Under the pieces are notes generated by a model, which ran no database searches, was not told the DNA's origin, and worked only from the letters and a program-made list of their open reading frames with translations. Of a DNA stretch of 64,000 nucleotides, positions 25,540 through 33,119 are shown piece by piece. Where the stretch lies: NCBI RefSeq assembly GCF_002086275.1, contig NZ_MVHT01000017.1:1-64000 (forward strand), given 5' to 3'. The translations under genes were made by a program, and so were the position numbers. Source of the stretch: Mycobacterium intermedium (GTDB lineage: Bacteria; Actinomycetota; Actinomycetes; Mycobacteriales; Mycobacteriaceae). The stretch's first letter is position 1. Each line of letters starts with the position of its first letter.

Positions 25540-26676
25540 GTGAAGCCGACTGACGAAGTAGCGCTGTTCATCTCGACAACGCGCGCCTTTCTCGACCGCC
25601 ACGCGACGATAGGACACCAACGGGCGTTGCATGCCGAAGACCGCTGCGTCGACGCGCAGTGGTGGCGGCAAGCCGCCGAGCTCGGCTGGGCGGGACTGCT
25701 GGTGCCCGAGGAACTCGGCGGCGGCAACGTCTCGGGCAGCGGCTTGCATGATCTGGCGGCAGTGGCCGAACAACTCGGTCACACCGTGGCGCCCGGACCA
25801 CTCCACCCGGTGAGCACGGTGCTGGCGGGGCTGGTCGACGCCGACAACCGCAGCGAGCACGCCGACACCATCCACGCACTCACTTCCGGTCAGGCGGTGG
25901 CGACGTGGGCGGTCGACGAACCCGGTCGGCAATTCAGTCCGCAGCGGCCCAGCTTGACCGCGACACCGACCGCCACCGGTTACCGCCTCGACGGCGTGAA
26001 AGACCGAGTGGAAGCCGGCGCGCAGGCCGATCTCCTGCTGGTCACGGCCCAAGCCGACGACGGCCTGCGCCAGTTCCTGATTCCCGCCGACGCGTACGGT
26101 CTGTCCCGGCACCCGCGAGGCAACATCGACTTGGTAAAGCGTTACGCCCGAGTTGAATTCGACGCCGTCACGGTCGACAACAGCGCGGCCGTAGGCTCCG
26201 TCGCACAGACGCCCGCGCTGATCGAACGGCAAAGCCATGTGGCGATGCTTCTGCAGTGCGCCGAGACCGTCGGCATCCTGGACACCGTGCTCTCGATGAC
26301 CCTGGACTGGGCGCGTGATCGCTACAGCTTCGGCCGTCCGCTGGCGTCCTACCAGGCGATCAAGCACCGCCTGGCCGACAAGACCATGTGGTTGCACGCG
26401 TGCAGGGCCGTAACCGCCGGCGCGGTCGACCGGGTGGCCGCCCGAGCCAGTGATGCCGGGGTGTGGGTCAGCGCCGCGAAGTCCTACCTCGGGGAGCATG
26501 CCGGTCCGCTCGTCCAGGACTGCGTGCAGTTGCACGGCGGCATCGGCGTCACCTGGGAACATGATCTGCACCTGTTCTTGAGACGGATCACCCTGTATCG
26601 CAACATGTTCGGTACCCCATCCGAGCACCATCAAGCGATCTATCGGCAGGCCAGACCGGGCGGTCCGGCCGCATGA
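25540..26676 (+). CDS. Acyl-CoA dehydrogenase (FadE-like)
   Basis: A 378-residue flavoprotein with weaker family similarity in its N-terminal half (LGWAGLLVPEELGGG is typical). The C-terminal dehydrogenase domain carries YSFGRPLASYQAIKHRLAD and QLHGGIGVTWEHDLHLFLRR. It uses a GTG start 6 bases after the TauD stop and overlaps the next acyl-CoA dehydrogenase by four bases. Adjacent, divergent FadE pairs often form heterotetramers in mycobacterial sterol catabolism; this pair may do the same (inference). Confidence 0.88.
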   Translation: MKPTDEVALFISTTRAFLDRHATIGHQRALHAEDRCVDAQWWRQAAELGWAGLLVPEELGGGNVSGSGLHDLAAVAEQLGHTVAPGPLHPVSTVLAGLVDADNRSEHADTIHALTSGQAVATWAVDEPGRQFSPQRPSLTATPTATGYRLDGVKDRVEAGAQADLLLVTAQADDGLRQFLIPADAYGLSRHPRGNIDLVKRYARVEFDAVTVDNSAAVGSVAQTPALIERQSHVAMLLQCAETVGILDTVLSMTLDWARDRYSFGRPLASYQAIKHRLADKTMWLHACRAVTAGAVDRVAARASDAGVWVSAAKSYLGEHAGPLVQDCVQLHGGIGVTWEHDLHLFLRRITLYRNMFGTPSEHHQAIYRQARPGGPAA

Positions 26677-27920
26677 CCGAATCGGTAGAGGAATTCGCCG
26701 CCCGCGCACGAGCCTGGCTGGACGACAACATGCCTCGCCTCGAGCCAAATGTCGTGCCCAGAGCCGGCCGCGACGACGAAGGCGCCTGGCAGCGCGCCCG
26801 CGAACTGCAGCAGCGCCTGTACGCCGGGGGATTCGCCGGAATCTGTTTCCCGCGTGAGTACGGGGGCCTGGGCCTGGACGTCGCCTACCAGAAGGCGTTC
26901 GACGCCGAAGCCGTCGACTACGAGATGCCCCTCATCCTCAACGTCCCCACGTTCACCATCTGCTGTGCGACCCTGCTCGACGCCGGCACCGAAGCGCAGA
27001 AGCGCCAACACATTTCGGCGGCACTGCGGGGCGAGGAAGTGCTCGTGCAGTTGCTCTCCGAACCCGGCGGCGGATCGGATCTCGCCGGACTGATCACCCG
27101 CGCCGAGCGTGACGGCCAGCATTGGGTCATCAACGGCGCCAAGACCTGGAGCACCAGCGCCTTCGCCGCCGATTACGGACTGCTACTGGCGCGTACCGAC
27201 CCCACCGTGCCAAAACACGATGGGCTGACCATGTTTCTGGTGCCCGTGCACGCACCCGGTGTGACGCTACGGCGGATCGAGCAGGTCGACGGTTCCAACG
27301 AATTCTGCGAGGAGTTCTTCGACGGTCTTCGCGTCGATGACGCAGCGGTGGTGGGCGAGGTCAACAAGGGTTGGGACGTCGCCGGGCGACTGTTGTTCCA
27401 CGAGCGCCGCGCCGTAGGGCAGGGCTCGGAGTTCGCCAGTGGCCGCGGGCGCGAACGCGCCGAGGATTCCTACGCCGACTTCTTCGCCCTGGCGGACGCC
27501 GCCGGGCTGGCCGACGACCCGTTGACGCAGGACAAAGTAGGCCGGGTCCTGGCCCGGCGGATGGTGCGCGACTCCCTGGTCGAATACGTCTCCGAGGCGA
27601 TGCGTGCGGGTAACTTGCCGCCGGCCGCGGGTTCGATCATCCGGCTGTTCCACTCCGATGTGACGTTCCTGCAGGTCGATACCGCCATGGAGATCGCGGG
27701 CCCGCTCGGCGTCGTCGACGACGTCGATCAGCTGCGGAAGGCCGGCCAACGGTACCTTTCCCGGCAGACGGTCGCGCTCGGCGGCGGCAGTGACGAGATG
27801 GCGCGCAACGTGATCGGCGAACGTGTCCTCGGTTTGCCGCGGGAGTACGCCGCGGACCGCGGTGTGCCGTTCAACCAGGTGCGACACAATGCGGCCAAAG
27901 GTGCTGCCGGACAGCCCTGA
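26673..27920 (+). CDS. Acyl-CoA dehydrogenase (FadE-like)
   Basis: A 415-residue acyl-CoA dehydrogenase. FAD and substrate regions are visible in GICFPREYGGLGLD, LLSEPGGGSDLAGL and WVINGAKTWST. The C-terminal FAD-binding helix region reads TVALGGGSDEMARNVIGERVLGLPREY. It overlaps the previous fadE gene by four bases and ends the operon that begins with ferredoxin. With its neighbour it probably carries out an alpha,beta-dehydrogenation of a CoA-linked side chain or ring fragment. Confidence 0.92.
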   Translation: MTESVEEFAARARAWLDDNMPRLEPNVVPRAGRDDEGAWQRARELQQRLYAGGFAGICFPREYGGLGLDVAYQKAFDAEAVDYEMPLILNVPTFTICCATLLDAGTEAQKRQHISAALRGEEVLVQLLSEPGGGSDLAGLITRAERDGQHWVINGAKTWSTSAFAADYGLLLARTDPTVPKHDGLTMFLVPVHAPGVTLRRIEQVDGSNEFCEEFFDGLRVDDAAVVGEVNKGWDVAGRLLFHERRAVGQGSEFASGRGRERAEDSYADFFALADAAGLADDPLTQDKVGRVLARRMVRDSLVEYVSEAMRAGNLPPAAGSIIRLFHSDVTFLQVDTAMEIAGPLGVVDDVDQLRKAGQRYLSRQTVALGGGSDEMARNVIGERVLGLPREYAADRGVPFNQVRHNAAKGAAGQP

Positions 27921-27943
27921 TCGGCAGTGCAATACTGCGAAGT

Positions 27944-28090
27944 ATGAGTCCTGCGGGTGTCGCGCGAGTCTGGCCGGCTATGGCGGCGCTGGCCTTGACC
28001 GTCGTCGTGCCGTCCCAGGCCGCGGGCGCGGAGCCGCGGTACGGCGTACATGGATTCGTCCTGCAGCCCGGCGGCAACTGGACGTTCTGA
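27944..28090 (+). CDS. Small ORF (48 aa) with a signal-peptide-like N-terminus
   Basis: The frame reads MSPAGVARVWPAMAALALT and continues hydrophobic to an A-x-A-like site (SQAAGA), then about 20 residues ending GGNWTF. It could be a tiny secreted protein or the 5' remnant of a larger one. It lies 23 bases after the fadE stop and 14 bases before the PolA-like gene. No family was recognised and no strong ribosome-binding site is present. Confidence 0.35.
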   Translation: MSPAGVARVWPAMAALALTVVVPSQAAGAEPRYGVHGFVLQPGGNWTF

Positions 28091-28104
28091 ACCCGCCATC
28101 GCCT

Positions 28105-29109
28105 ATGGACATGACGAACGGTCTCGACGTACGCGGACGAGCCATACAGGACGGGGAGTTGGCGGCCTGGCTGGCCGAGCACAGCTTGGGTAACCGGTTC
28201 GGCCTGGCGGTCGTCGGAACCGGCACAACCTACGGCGCCAAAGCCGTTGCCCTGGCGATCGTTGCCGCCGACGGAGAGGGCCGATACATCGACGTCGATG
28301 GTCTGACACCCGACGACGAGGCAGCATTGGCGTCGTGGTTTGCCGACCCGGGCCCGCCCAAAGCGATCCACGAGGCAAAGCCCGCGATGCACGCTCTCGC
28401 GGGCCGTGGCTGGACCCTGCGTGGTGTCACCTCTGATACCGCGTTGGCGGCTCACCTGCTGCAACCCACGAAACCGGGTGCGGGTTTGAACGACTTGCTG
28501 ATACGTCACATGCGTTGCGCATTGCCGGCATCGCAAGACAACCCGGTGCAGGCGCTCATTTTGCGGGCGTGTGCCGTGCTCGACCTGGCCGACGTATTGG
28601 ACGAGGAATTGGCGCGCAACGGCGCGTTCGCGCTGCTGAGCAGGGTCGAGTTGCCGCTGCAGCGTGTACACGCCGATTTGGAGATCACGGGTGTTGCGGT
28701 GAATCGCGCCGCGTTGGTTGCAGCGCGCGGACGGGCCCACGTCGACGAATTGCTCGATGCCATCGCCGCGGACGGGCGCATCCACGCCGCATCGCAATTC
28801 GATTTGTCCAGCGGGCCGATCCGTGAGGCGTTCGTGGCGGGTGACGGCTTTGCGGGACTGATGACGGCCCGTTATGGCGAAGCTGCGGTCGATGCCGTCA
28901 AGATGGCGATCATCAACCTCGACCAATCGATCACAGAGGCTGGATTGACGTCACGCCTGGTTCTGTTGGCGGGAAACGAGTTGCTCTTTGAGGTGGCCAA
29001 CGGCGAGCCCGACGAATTGGAGTCGCTGGTTCGCGAGCACCTGGGCGAGCTTGAGGTCGCCGTCGGGGTCGGCCCGAGTTGGGCTGCGGCAGCGCTGACG
29101 AGCCTATAA
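28105..29109 (+). CDS. Degenerate DNA polymerase I paralogue lacking catalytic residues
   Basis: A 334-residue protein recognisably derived from mycobacterial Pol I. Residues 30-200 follow the inactive 3'-5' exonuclease-like domain (HEAKPAMHALAGRGWTL, VTSDTALAAHLL, VLDLADVLDEELAR). The polymerase part is cut down to islands: AADGRIH (221-227), IREAFVAGDGFAGLMTARYG (239-258) and the C-terminal tail (264-328). Motif A, normally DYSQIE, reads RYGEAA; motif C, normally VHDE, reads AGNE; the O-helix is absent. It therefore cannot polymerise DNA. The frame is intact over 1 kb, so it may be retained as a DNA-binding or regulatory protein. The N-terminal 5' nuclease domain is missing. Confidence 0.8.
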   Translation: MDMTNGLDVRGRAIQDGELAAWLAEHSLGNRFGLAVVGTGTTYGAKAVALAIVAADGEGRYIDVDGLTPDDEAALASWFADPGPPKAIHEAKPAMHALAGRGWTLRGVTSDTALAAHLLQPTKPGAGLNDLLIRHMRCALPASQDNPVQALILRACAVLDLADVLDEELARNGAFALLSRVELPLQRVHADLEITGVAVNRAALVAARGRAHVDELLDAIAADGRIHAASQFDLSSGPIREAFVAGDGFAGLMTARYGEAAVDAVKMAIINLDQSITEAGLTSRLVLLAGNELLFEVANGEPDELESLVREHLGELEVAVGVGPSWAAAALTSL

Positions 29110-29123
29110 CTGTGCAGGCGCTG

Positions 29124-29606
29124 TCAGTCGAGCGCTCCGGCCGCCAGCGCGGCCGCGTTGATCTTCGTCAGCACCTCGCGCAGGTGGTCCAGCTCGGCAA
29201 GGTCCACCCCGAGCCGTTCGACCACCGCGGGTGGAACCTTGACCGCCTGCCGACGCAGAGCGCGACCCTTCGATGTCAGCTCCACGTGAGTGGTGCGTTC
29301 GTCGGCCGCGCTACGCGTGCGCTTGATCAACCCTTGCGCCTGCAGGCGCTTCAGCATCGGTGACAAGGTCGCCGAATCCAGCTGCAGCGCCTTTGCAATA
29401 TCCTTGACCGACAACGGATTTCCATCTGACTTGGCGTTGTCCCAAAGCGCCAGCATCACCAGGTACTGCGCATGGGTCAACCCCAACGGTTCCAGCAATG
29501 GCCGGTAGACCGCGAGCACCGCGCGATTCGTGACGGCCAACGCGAAGCAGACCTGACGCTCCAACGACAGCGGGTCAAGGTCGGTACTAGTCGAAGAATT
29601 CGACAT
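29124..29606 (-). CDS. MarR-family regulator, OhrR-like
   Basis: A 160-residue MarR protein. The N-terminal helix RQVCFALAVTNRAV... and YRPLLEPLGLTHAQYLVMLALWD closely follow OhrR, including the cysteine that senses organic peroxides (about residue 19). The winged helix is LSVKDIAKALQLDSATLSPMLKRL. No ohr gene is adjacent. The ATG at 29606 is chosen over much longer frames. It lies downstream of the DUF5313-type gene, 14 bases away, so the pair is probably one operon under the 30056 palindrome. Confidence 0.88.
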   Translation of the reverse strand: MSNSSTSTDLDPLSLERQVCFALAVTNRAVLAVYRPLLEPLGLTHAQYLVMLALWDNAKSDGNPLSVKDIAKALQLDSATLSPMLKRLQAQGLIKRTRSAADERTTHVELTSKGRALRRQAVKVPPAVVERLGVDLAELDHLREVLTKINAAALAAGALD

Positions 29607-29620
29607 GTCGGGTACCGGTA

Positions 29621-30037
29621 TCAGAATGGACTGCTGTTCGCTTGCCACTCGGCCGATTCGGGGCGCGGCCCGTAGCGGCGGGCGTAGTCCTCGTGAATGT
29701 GGGCTTCTTTCTGCCGCTTGATCACGTCGACGAGGTTCGGGTCCAGACCGTGTTGCAGGAGCCGGTGGCGCCGCCAGATCTTGTTCAAGGCCATGGCCAT
29801 CAACAATGCCCAGATGTAGAGCGGCGCTGTCATCTCCGTGTGTACATAAAGTGACGCGGGCAACAACCAGAACGGCGCGAGGATGAAGAGCGGAGGTATT
29901 GCCCACCGGATCATGTGACGGCGGACGGCGCCGTGACCCGCGAGGTCATTGGCCACCCACTCGCGCATCGAGGGGGGCAAGCACTTTCCATACGAGTAAG
30001 CGATGTATTGCCAGAGGTTGGGGCGATCCGCAGCCAT
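29621..30037 (-). CDS. DUF5313-type small membrane protein
   Basis: A 138-residue protein with two adjacent hydrophobic segments (WAIPPLFILAPFWLLPASLYV and PLYIWALLMAMAL) between a soluble N-terminus (PNLWQYIAYSYGKCLPPSMREWV) and a charged C-terminal tail. This pattern matches a mycobacterial family of unknown function. It is first in a two-gene unit with the OhrR-like regulator, suggesting a role in the same stress response (inference). Confidence 0.8.
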   Translation of the reverse strand: MAADRPNLWQYIAYSYGKCLPPSMREWVANDLAGHGAVRRHMIRWAIPPLFILAPFWLLPASLYVHTEMTAPLYIWALLMAMALNKIWRRHRLLQHGLDPNLVDVIKRQKEAHIHEDYARRYGPRPESAEWQANSSPF

Positions 30038-30055
30038 GCTTACATCGTATCCAAT

Positions 30056-30073
30056 TAGTTAGTGCACTAACTA
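30056..30073. promoter_or_regulatory. Perfect 18-bp palindrome, probable MarR-type operator
   Basis: TAGTTAGTGCACTAACTA is a perfect dyad 18 bases upstream of the DUF5313-type start (30037) and 53 bases before the divergent Nudix start. Its length and position suit autoregulation by the OhrR-like protein of that operon. Confidence 0.65.
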
Positions 30074-30126
30074 TGTCAGCCTCGTCACACCTTGCGCGCG
30101 CAACTAATGGGGGCACTTACAGTCGA

Positions 30127-30849
30127 ATGGTGACGATCGCCTATGACGAGGCACTGCGCGAACGGATCCGGGTCCATTTGGCAGGCCACCAGCGGCGCGC
30201 AGTGAGCGACCCGACCAAGCGGCATGCCGCGGTCGCGGTGGTGCTCGTCGATTCCGAACTCGGCGAGGACAGAGTGGATCCGGCGAACGTGGACGACTGG
30301 AATGGTGGACGGCCCTTGCCGGCATGGGGCTTGGACGGTCGGATGGTCGACGTGTCAGGCGGCGCCGCATTCCTATTGTGTCGCAGAACATCTCGCCTCA
30401 ACTCGCATCCGGCACAGTGGGCGCTGCCGGGTGGCCGCCTCGATCCCGGGGAAACGGTGATCGACGCCGCGCTGCGCGAACTCGACGAAGAGGTCGGCGT
30501 CAGGCTGCCCGACTCGACCGTGCTCGGCCTCCTTGACGACTACCCGACCCGCTCTGGGTACGTGATCACCCCGGTGGTGATTTGGGGCGGCGGTCGGCTC
30601 GATCTGTACCCCGCGCCCGACGAGGTCGTAGCGGTGTATCGAGTCGGGTTGCATCAACTGCAACGCGACGATTCGCCGAGGTACATCAGCATCCCGGAAA
30701 GCCCTCGTCCGGTGGTACAGATTCCGTTGGGAAACGACCTGATTCACGCGCCGACGGGAGCCGTGCTGCTGCAGCTGCGGTGGTTAGGCCTGGAAGGTCG
30801 TCATGACCCCGTCGACCACCTCGAGCAACCAACCTTCGCCTGGAAGTAG
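30127..30849 (+). CDS. Nudix hydrolase
   Basis: A 240-residue protein. The Nudix box G-x5-E-x7-REUxEExGU is complete in GRLDPGETVIDAALRELDEEVGV. The N-terminal extension and the insert near DVSGGAAFLLCRRTSRLNSHPAQWALPGG resemble CoA-pyrophosphatase-like and related actinobacterial enzymes, which cleave nucleoside diphosphates linked to another moiety. The start at 30127 is preferred; ATG at 30073 overlaps the operator. Substrate unknown. Confidence 0.88.
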   Translation: MVTIAYDEALRERIRVHLAGHQRRAVSDPTKRHAAVAVVLVDSELGEDRVDPANVDDWNGGRPLPAWGLDGRMVDVSGGAAFLLCRRTSRLNSHPAQWALPGGRLDPGETVIDAALRELDEEVGVRLPDSTVLGLLDDYPTRSGYVITPVVIWGGGRLDLYPAPDEVVAVYRVGLHQLQRDDSPRYISIPESPRPVVQIPLGNDLIHAPTGAVLLQLRWLGLEGRHDPVDHLEQPTFAWK

Positions 30850-30854
30850 GGTCG

Positions 30855-32048
30855 CTACGCCGCTATCAGCTTGAGCGGCAGGGATTCGTGCCGGCGGATG
30901 ATGTTGTTGAGTGCCCACACCGGCTCACCGGTCACTTCGATTCGGTCCACACGCTCGATCAAGGCGCGCAGGATGGCGGCGGTTTCCATGCGTGCCAGCC
31001 CCTGGCCGGCGCAGGCGTGGGTCCCATTGCCGAATCCGATCTGACGGCCGGCGTCTCGGCGGATGTCGAAGGTATCGGGGGCGTCCCATTCGTCTTCGTC
31101 GCGGTTGGCCGAGGCGTAGATGACCAACAGGCGCGACCCGGCAGGTATTGTGGCGCCGGTGATTTCGGTGTCGACGCGAGCCTGACGAGCGAAGGCGCGG
31201 ATCGGCGACTCGTAGCGGATCACTTCGTTGATTGCGTTCGGAATCAGCGCGGGCTCGGCCTTGAGCAACAGCCACTGATCGGGATGTGTGGCCAGCAGAT
31301 AGAGCGCATTGGAGATCGCGCTGATCGTCGTGTCCAGGGAGGGCGCGATGTAGTCGATCATCAAGGCGGAACACTCGGCGTGGGCGAGCCTGCCCTCGTC
31401 GGCGGCGCAGAGCAGTTCGTGCGCCACACTCCCGTGCAGAACATTGCGTTTACGCACGACGCGATGGGAGAACCGCAGCATCTGCAGGCTGCGTGGAATC
31501 GCCTTGACAGCTTGCCAATTGGCTGGGCCAAGGATGTCGAAAGTGGCGCCGCCCCAGGCGATGAGATTTGTACGTTCATCCCGCGGCCAACCGACGAGAT
31601 CGGGAACGATGGCCAGTGGCAGCGCCGTGGCCAGGTCGGCGACGCCGTCGACGGTGCCGCGTCGCAGGGCGGCATCCACAACGGCGCCGGCCTGCCGGTC
31701 GATGGCTTCGTCGACCGCACGTAGCGCCCTGGGTAACAATCGGTGCGCGAGAAGTTTGCGTCGTCGATCATGTTCTGCGCCATCACTATTGAGGGTGGTG
31801 CCGCGTGAGAGCCGGTTGCTGAGAGGGTTGAGGGCGACGCCCCTGCCGGAGATGAACACGTCGTCGTTGCGCAACGTGGCCTTGCATTCCGCATAGCGAG
31901 GCAGTGCGTATACCCGGTGTCTGGTCAGCCACACCACCGGACCGAGCTCGCGTAGCCGCCGGTAGTGCGGATAGGGGTCGAGCAGGGCATCGGTGGTGTA
32001 GATGTTCGGGCGATAGGTCGCAATACCGTCGAGGGCGGCCCTGCCCAT
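30855..32048 (-). CDS. Cytochrome P450
   Basis: A 397-residue bacterial P450. The heme loop is FGNGTHACAGQGLAR with the cysteine ligand, and the ExxR pair is in NEVIRYESPIRAFAR. The I-helix reads IDYIAPSLDTTISAI, in which the usual A/G-G-x-D/E-T pattern appears as APSLDT. The ATG at 32048 matches family length. It diverges from the PfkB-like kinase across two identical 19-bp operator copies. Substrate and redox partners are not evident. Confidence 0.92.
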   Translation of the reverse strand: MGRAALDGIATYRPNIYTTDALLDPYPHYRRLRELGPVVWLTRHRVYALPRYAECKATLRNDDVFISGRGVALNPLSNRLSRGTTLNSDGAEHDRRRKLLAHRLLPRALRAVDEAIDRQAGAVVDAALRRGTVDGVADLATALPLAIVPDLVGWPRDERTNLIAWGGATFDILGPANWQAVKAIPRSLQMLRFSHRVVRKRNVLHGSVAHELLCAADEGRLAHAECSALMIDYIAPSLDTTISAISNALYLLATHPDQWLLLKAEPALIPNAINEVIRYESPIRAFARQARVDTEITGATIPAGSRLLVIYASANRDEDEWDAPDTFDIRRDAGRQIGFGNGTHACAGQGLARMETAAILRALIERVDRIEVTGEPVWALNNIIRRHESLPLKLIAA

Positions 32049-32075
32049 ATGGACTCCCAACTCGGGTACGCGAAA

Positions 32076-32094
32076 GTTTCTGACGAAATCGTCA
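32076..32094. promoter_or_regulatory. Operator copy 1 upstream of the P450 gene
   Basis: GTTTCTGACGAAATCGTCA contains the dyad TGACGA-AA-TCGTCA. An identical copy lies at 32119-32137, 43 bases away start to start. The first copy is 28 bases upstream of the P450 ATG. Confidence 0.65.
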
Positions 32095-32118
32095 CATACT
32101 CGGCTTGAGGGGTCAATA

Positions 32119-32137
32119 GTTTCTGACGAAATCGTCA
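32119..32137. promoter_or_regulatory. Operator copy 2 between the P450 and PfkB genes
   Basis: Exact second copy of the 19-bp element at 32076. The centre-to-centre distance of 43 bases is about four helical turns, which would place two bound dimers on the same DNA face. No TetR-type gene is adjacent, so the regulator is encoded elsewhere. Confidence 0.65.
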
Positions 32138-32189
32138 TAACTACCAGAAGGTCCGCCGCATTGTCGGGCCGCGGTGCGACAATCTGGCG

Positions 32190-33119
32190 GTGAAGATCGC
32201 GACCGTCGGCGTCCACGTTCTCGACGTTCACGTGATCGGCATCGAGTCCATACCGGACGGGTCCACGGGTGCCCTGGTGGAAACCATCGCCTTCTCGGCG
32301 GCGGGCACCGCCGGTGGCACCGCCGTCGTCCTGAGCCGGCTGGGTGCCGAGGTGCACACCTTCGGCGCCATTGGCGGCGACGCCATCGGCCAGAGCCTGG
32401 TAAACCTGCTCGCCGCCGAGGATGTCGACACCCGTGGTCTGGTCGTCAAGCCGGGCACCCAAACGTCGTCATCGGTGATACCCGTGCGGCCCAACGGTGA
32501 CCGACCCGCGTGGCACTGCGTCGGCGCAAATGGCCAGTACAGCGTGGACGACTTCAAGCCGGACGCCCTGGACCAATTCACCCACCTCCATCTCGGCGGA
32601 CCCGAGTTCCTGGGTGGTGCGGCGGCCGGCAAACTGCTCGCGTCGGCACGCTCAAATGGCCTCACCACGTCGGTCGACATCCTGGCGGCCGGCGACCCCG
32701 GCACCCTCGAGTGGATCGCGGAAGCCTTGCCCCACACGGACTATCTGCTGCCCAATGACGAGCAGGTGCGCGGGTTCACCGGCGCCGAGTCACTCGTCGA
32801 CGGCGCACGCGCCCTCATCGACCGGGGCGCCGGCTGCGTCGCCCTCACCTGCGGCGGCGAGGGGGCAATCGTCGTCACCGCCGACGAGGTCGTCGAAGTC
32901 CCCGCATACGCAATCCACGTCGTCGACACCACCGGTTGCGGCGACGCCTTCTCCGCCGGGTTTCTCATGGGTCGATCGCTGGGCCGCGACCTGCGCGCCG
33001 CGGCGCAACTCGGCTGCGCCGTCGCGGCCCACGTCGCGCAGGGCATCGGCACGGGTGCCGGACGCTACGACCTCGCTACCGTCGAGGCGTTCGCGTCGTC
33101 GGCGCCGACGGCTCAGTGA
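32190..33119 (+). CDS. PfkB-family carbohydrate/nucleoside kinase
   Basis: A 309-residue ribokinase-fold enzyme. The C-terminal PfkB signature DTTGCGDAFSAGF holds the catalytic aspartate; an N-terminal GGTAVVLSRLGAEVHTFGAIGGD segment is the sugar-binding side. It phosphorylates a sugar, nucleoside or related alcohol with ATP; the specific substrate is not clear. The GTG start at 32190 lies 53 bases from the operator pair shared with the P450 gene. Its 3' end overlaps the convergent helR gene by 7 bases. Confidence 0.9.
   Translation: MKIATVGVHVLDVHVIGIESIPDGSTGALVETIAFSAAGTAGGTAVVLSRLGAEVHTFGAIGGDAIGQSLVNLLAAEDVDTRGLVVKPGTQTSSSVIPVRPNGDRPAWHCVGANGQYSVDDFKPDALDQFTHLHLGGPEFLGGAAAGKLLASARSNGLTTSVDILAAGDPGTLEWIAEALPHTDYLLPNDEQVRGFTGAESLVDGARALIDRGAGCVALTCGGEGAIVVTADEVVEVPAYAIHVVDTTGCGDAFSAGFLMGRSLGRDLRAAAQLGCAVAAHVAQGIGTGAGRYDLATVEAFASSAPTAQ

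Noticed and set aside
25351..26748. 465-codon antisense frame opposite the first fadE gene
   Set aside because: Shadow of a gene with acyl-CoA dehydrogenase motifs; composition rich in R, G, H and Q.
27871..28926. Antisense frame opposite the PolA-like gene
   Set aside because: The plus-strand frame shows clear similarity to Pol I; the antisense protein does not resemble anything.
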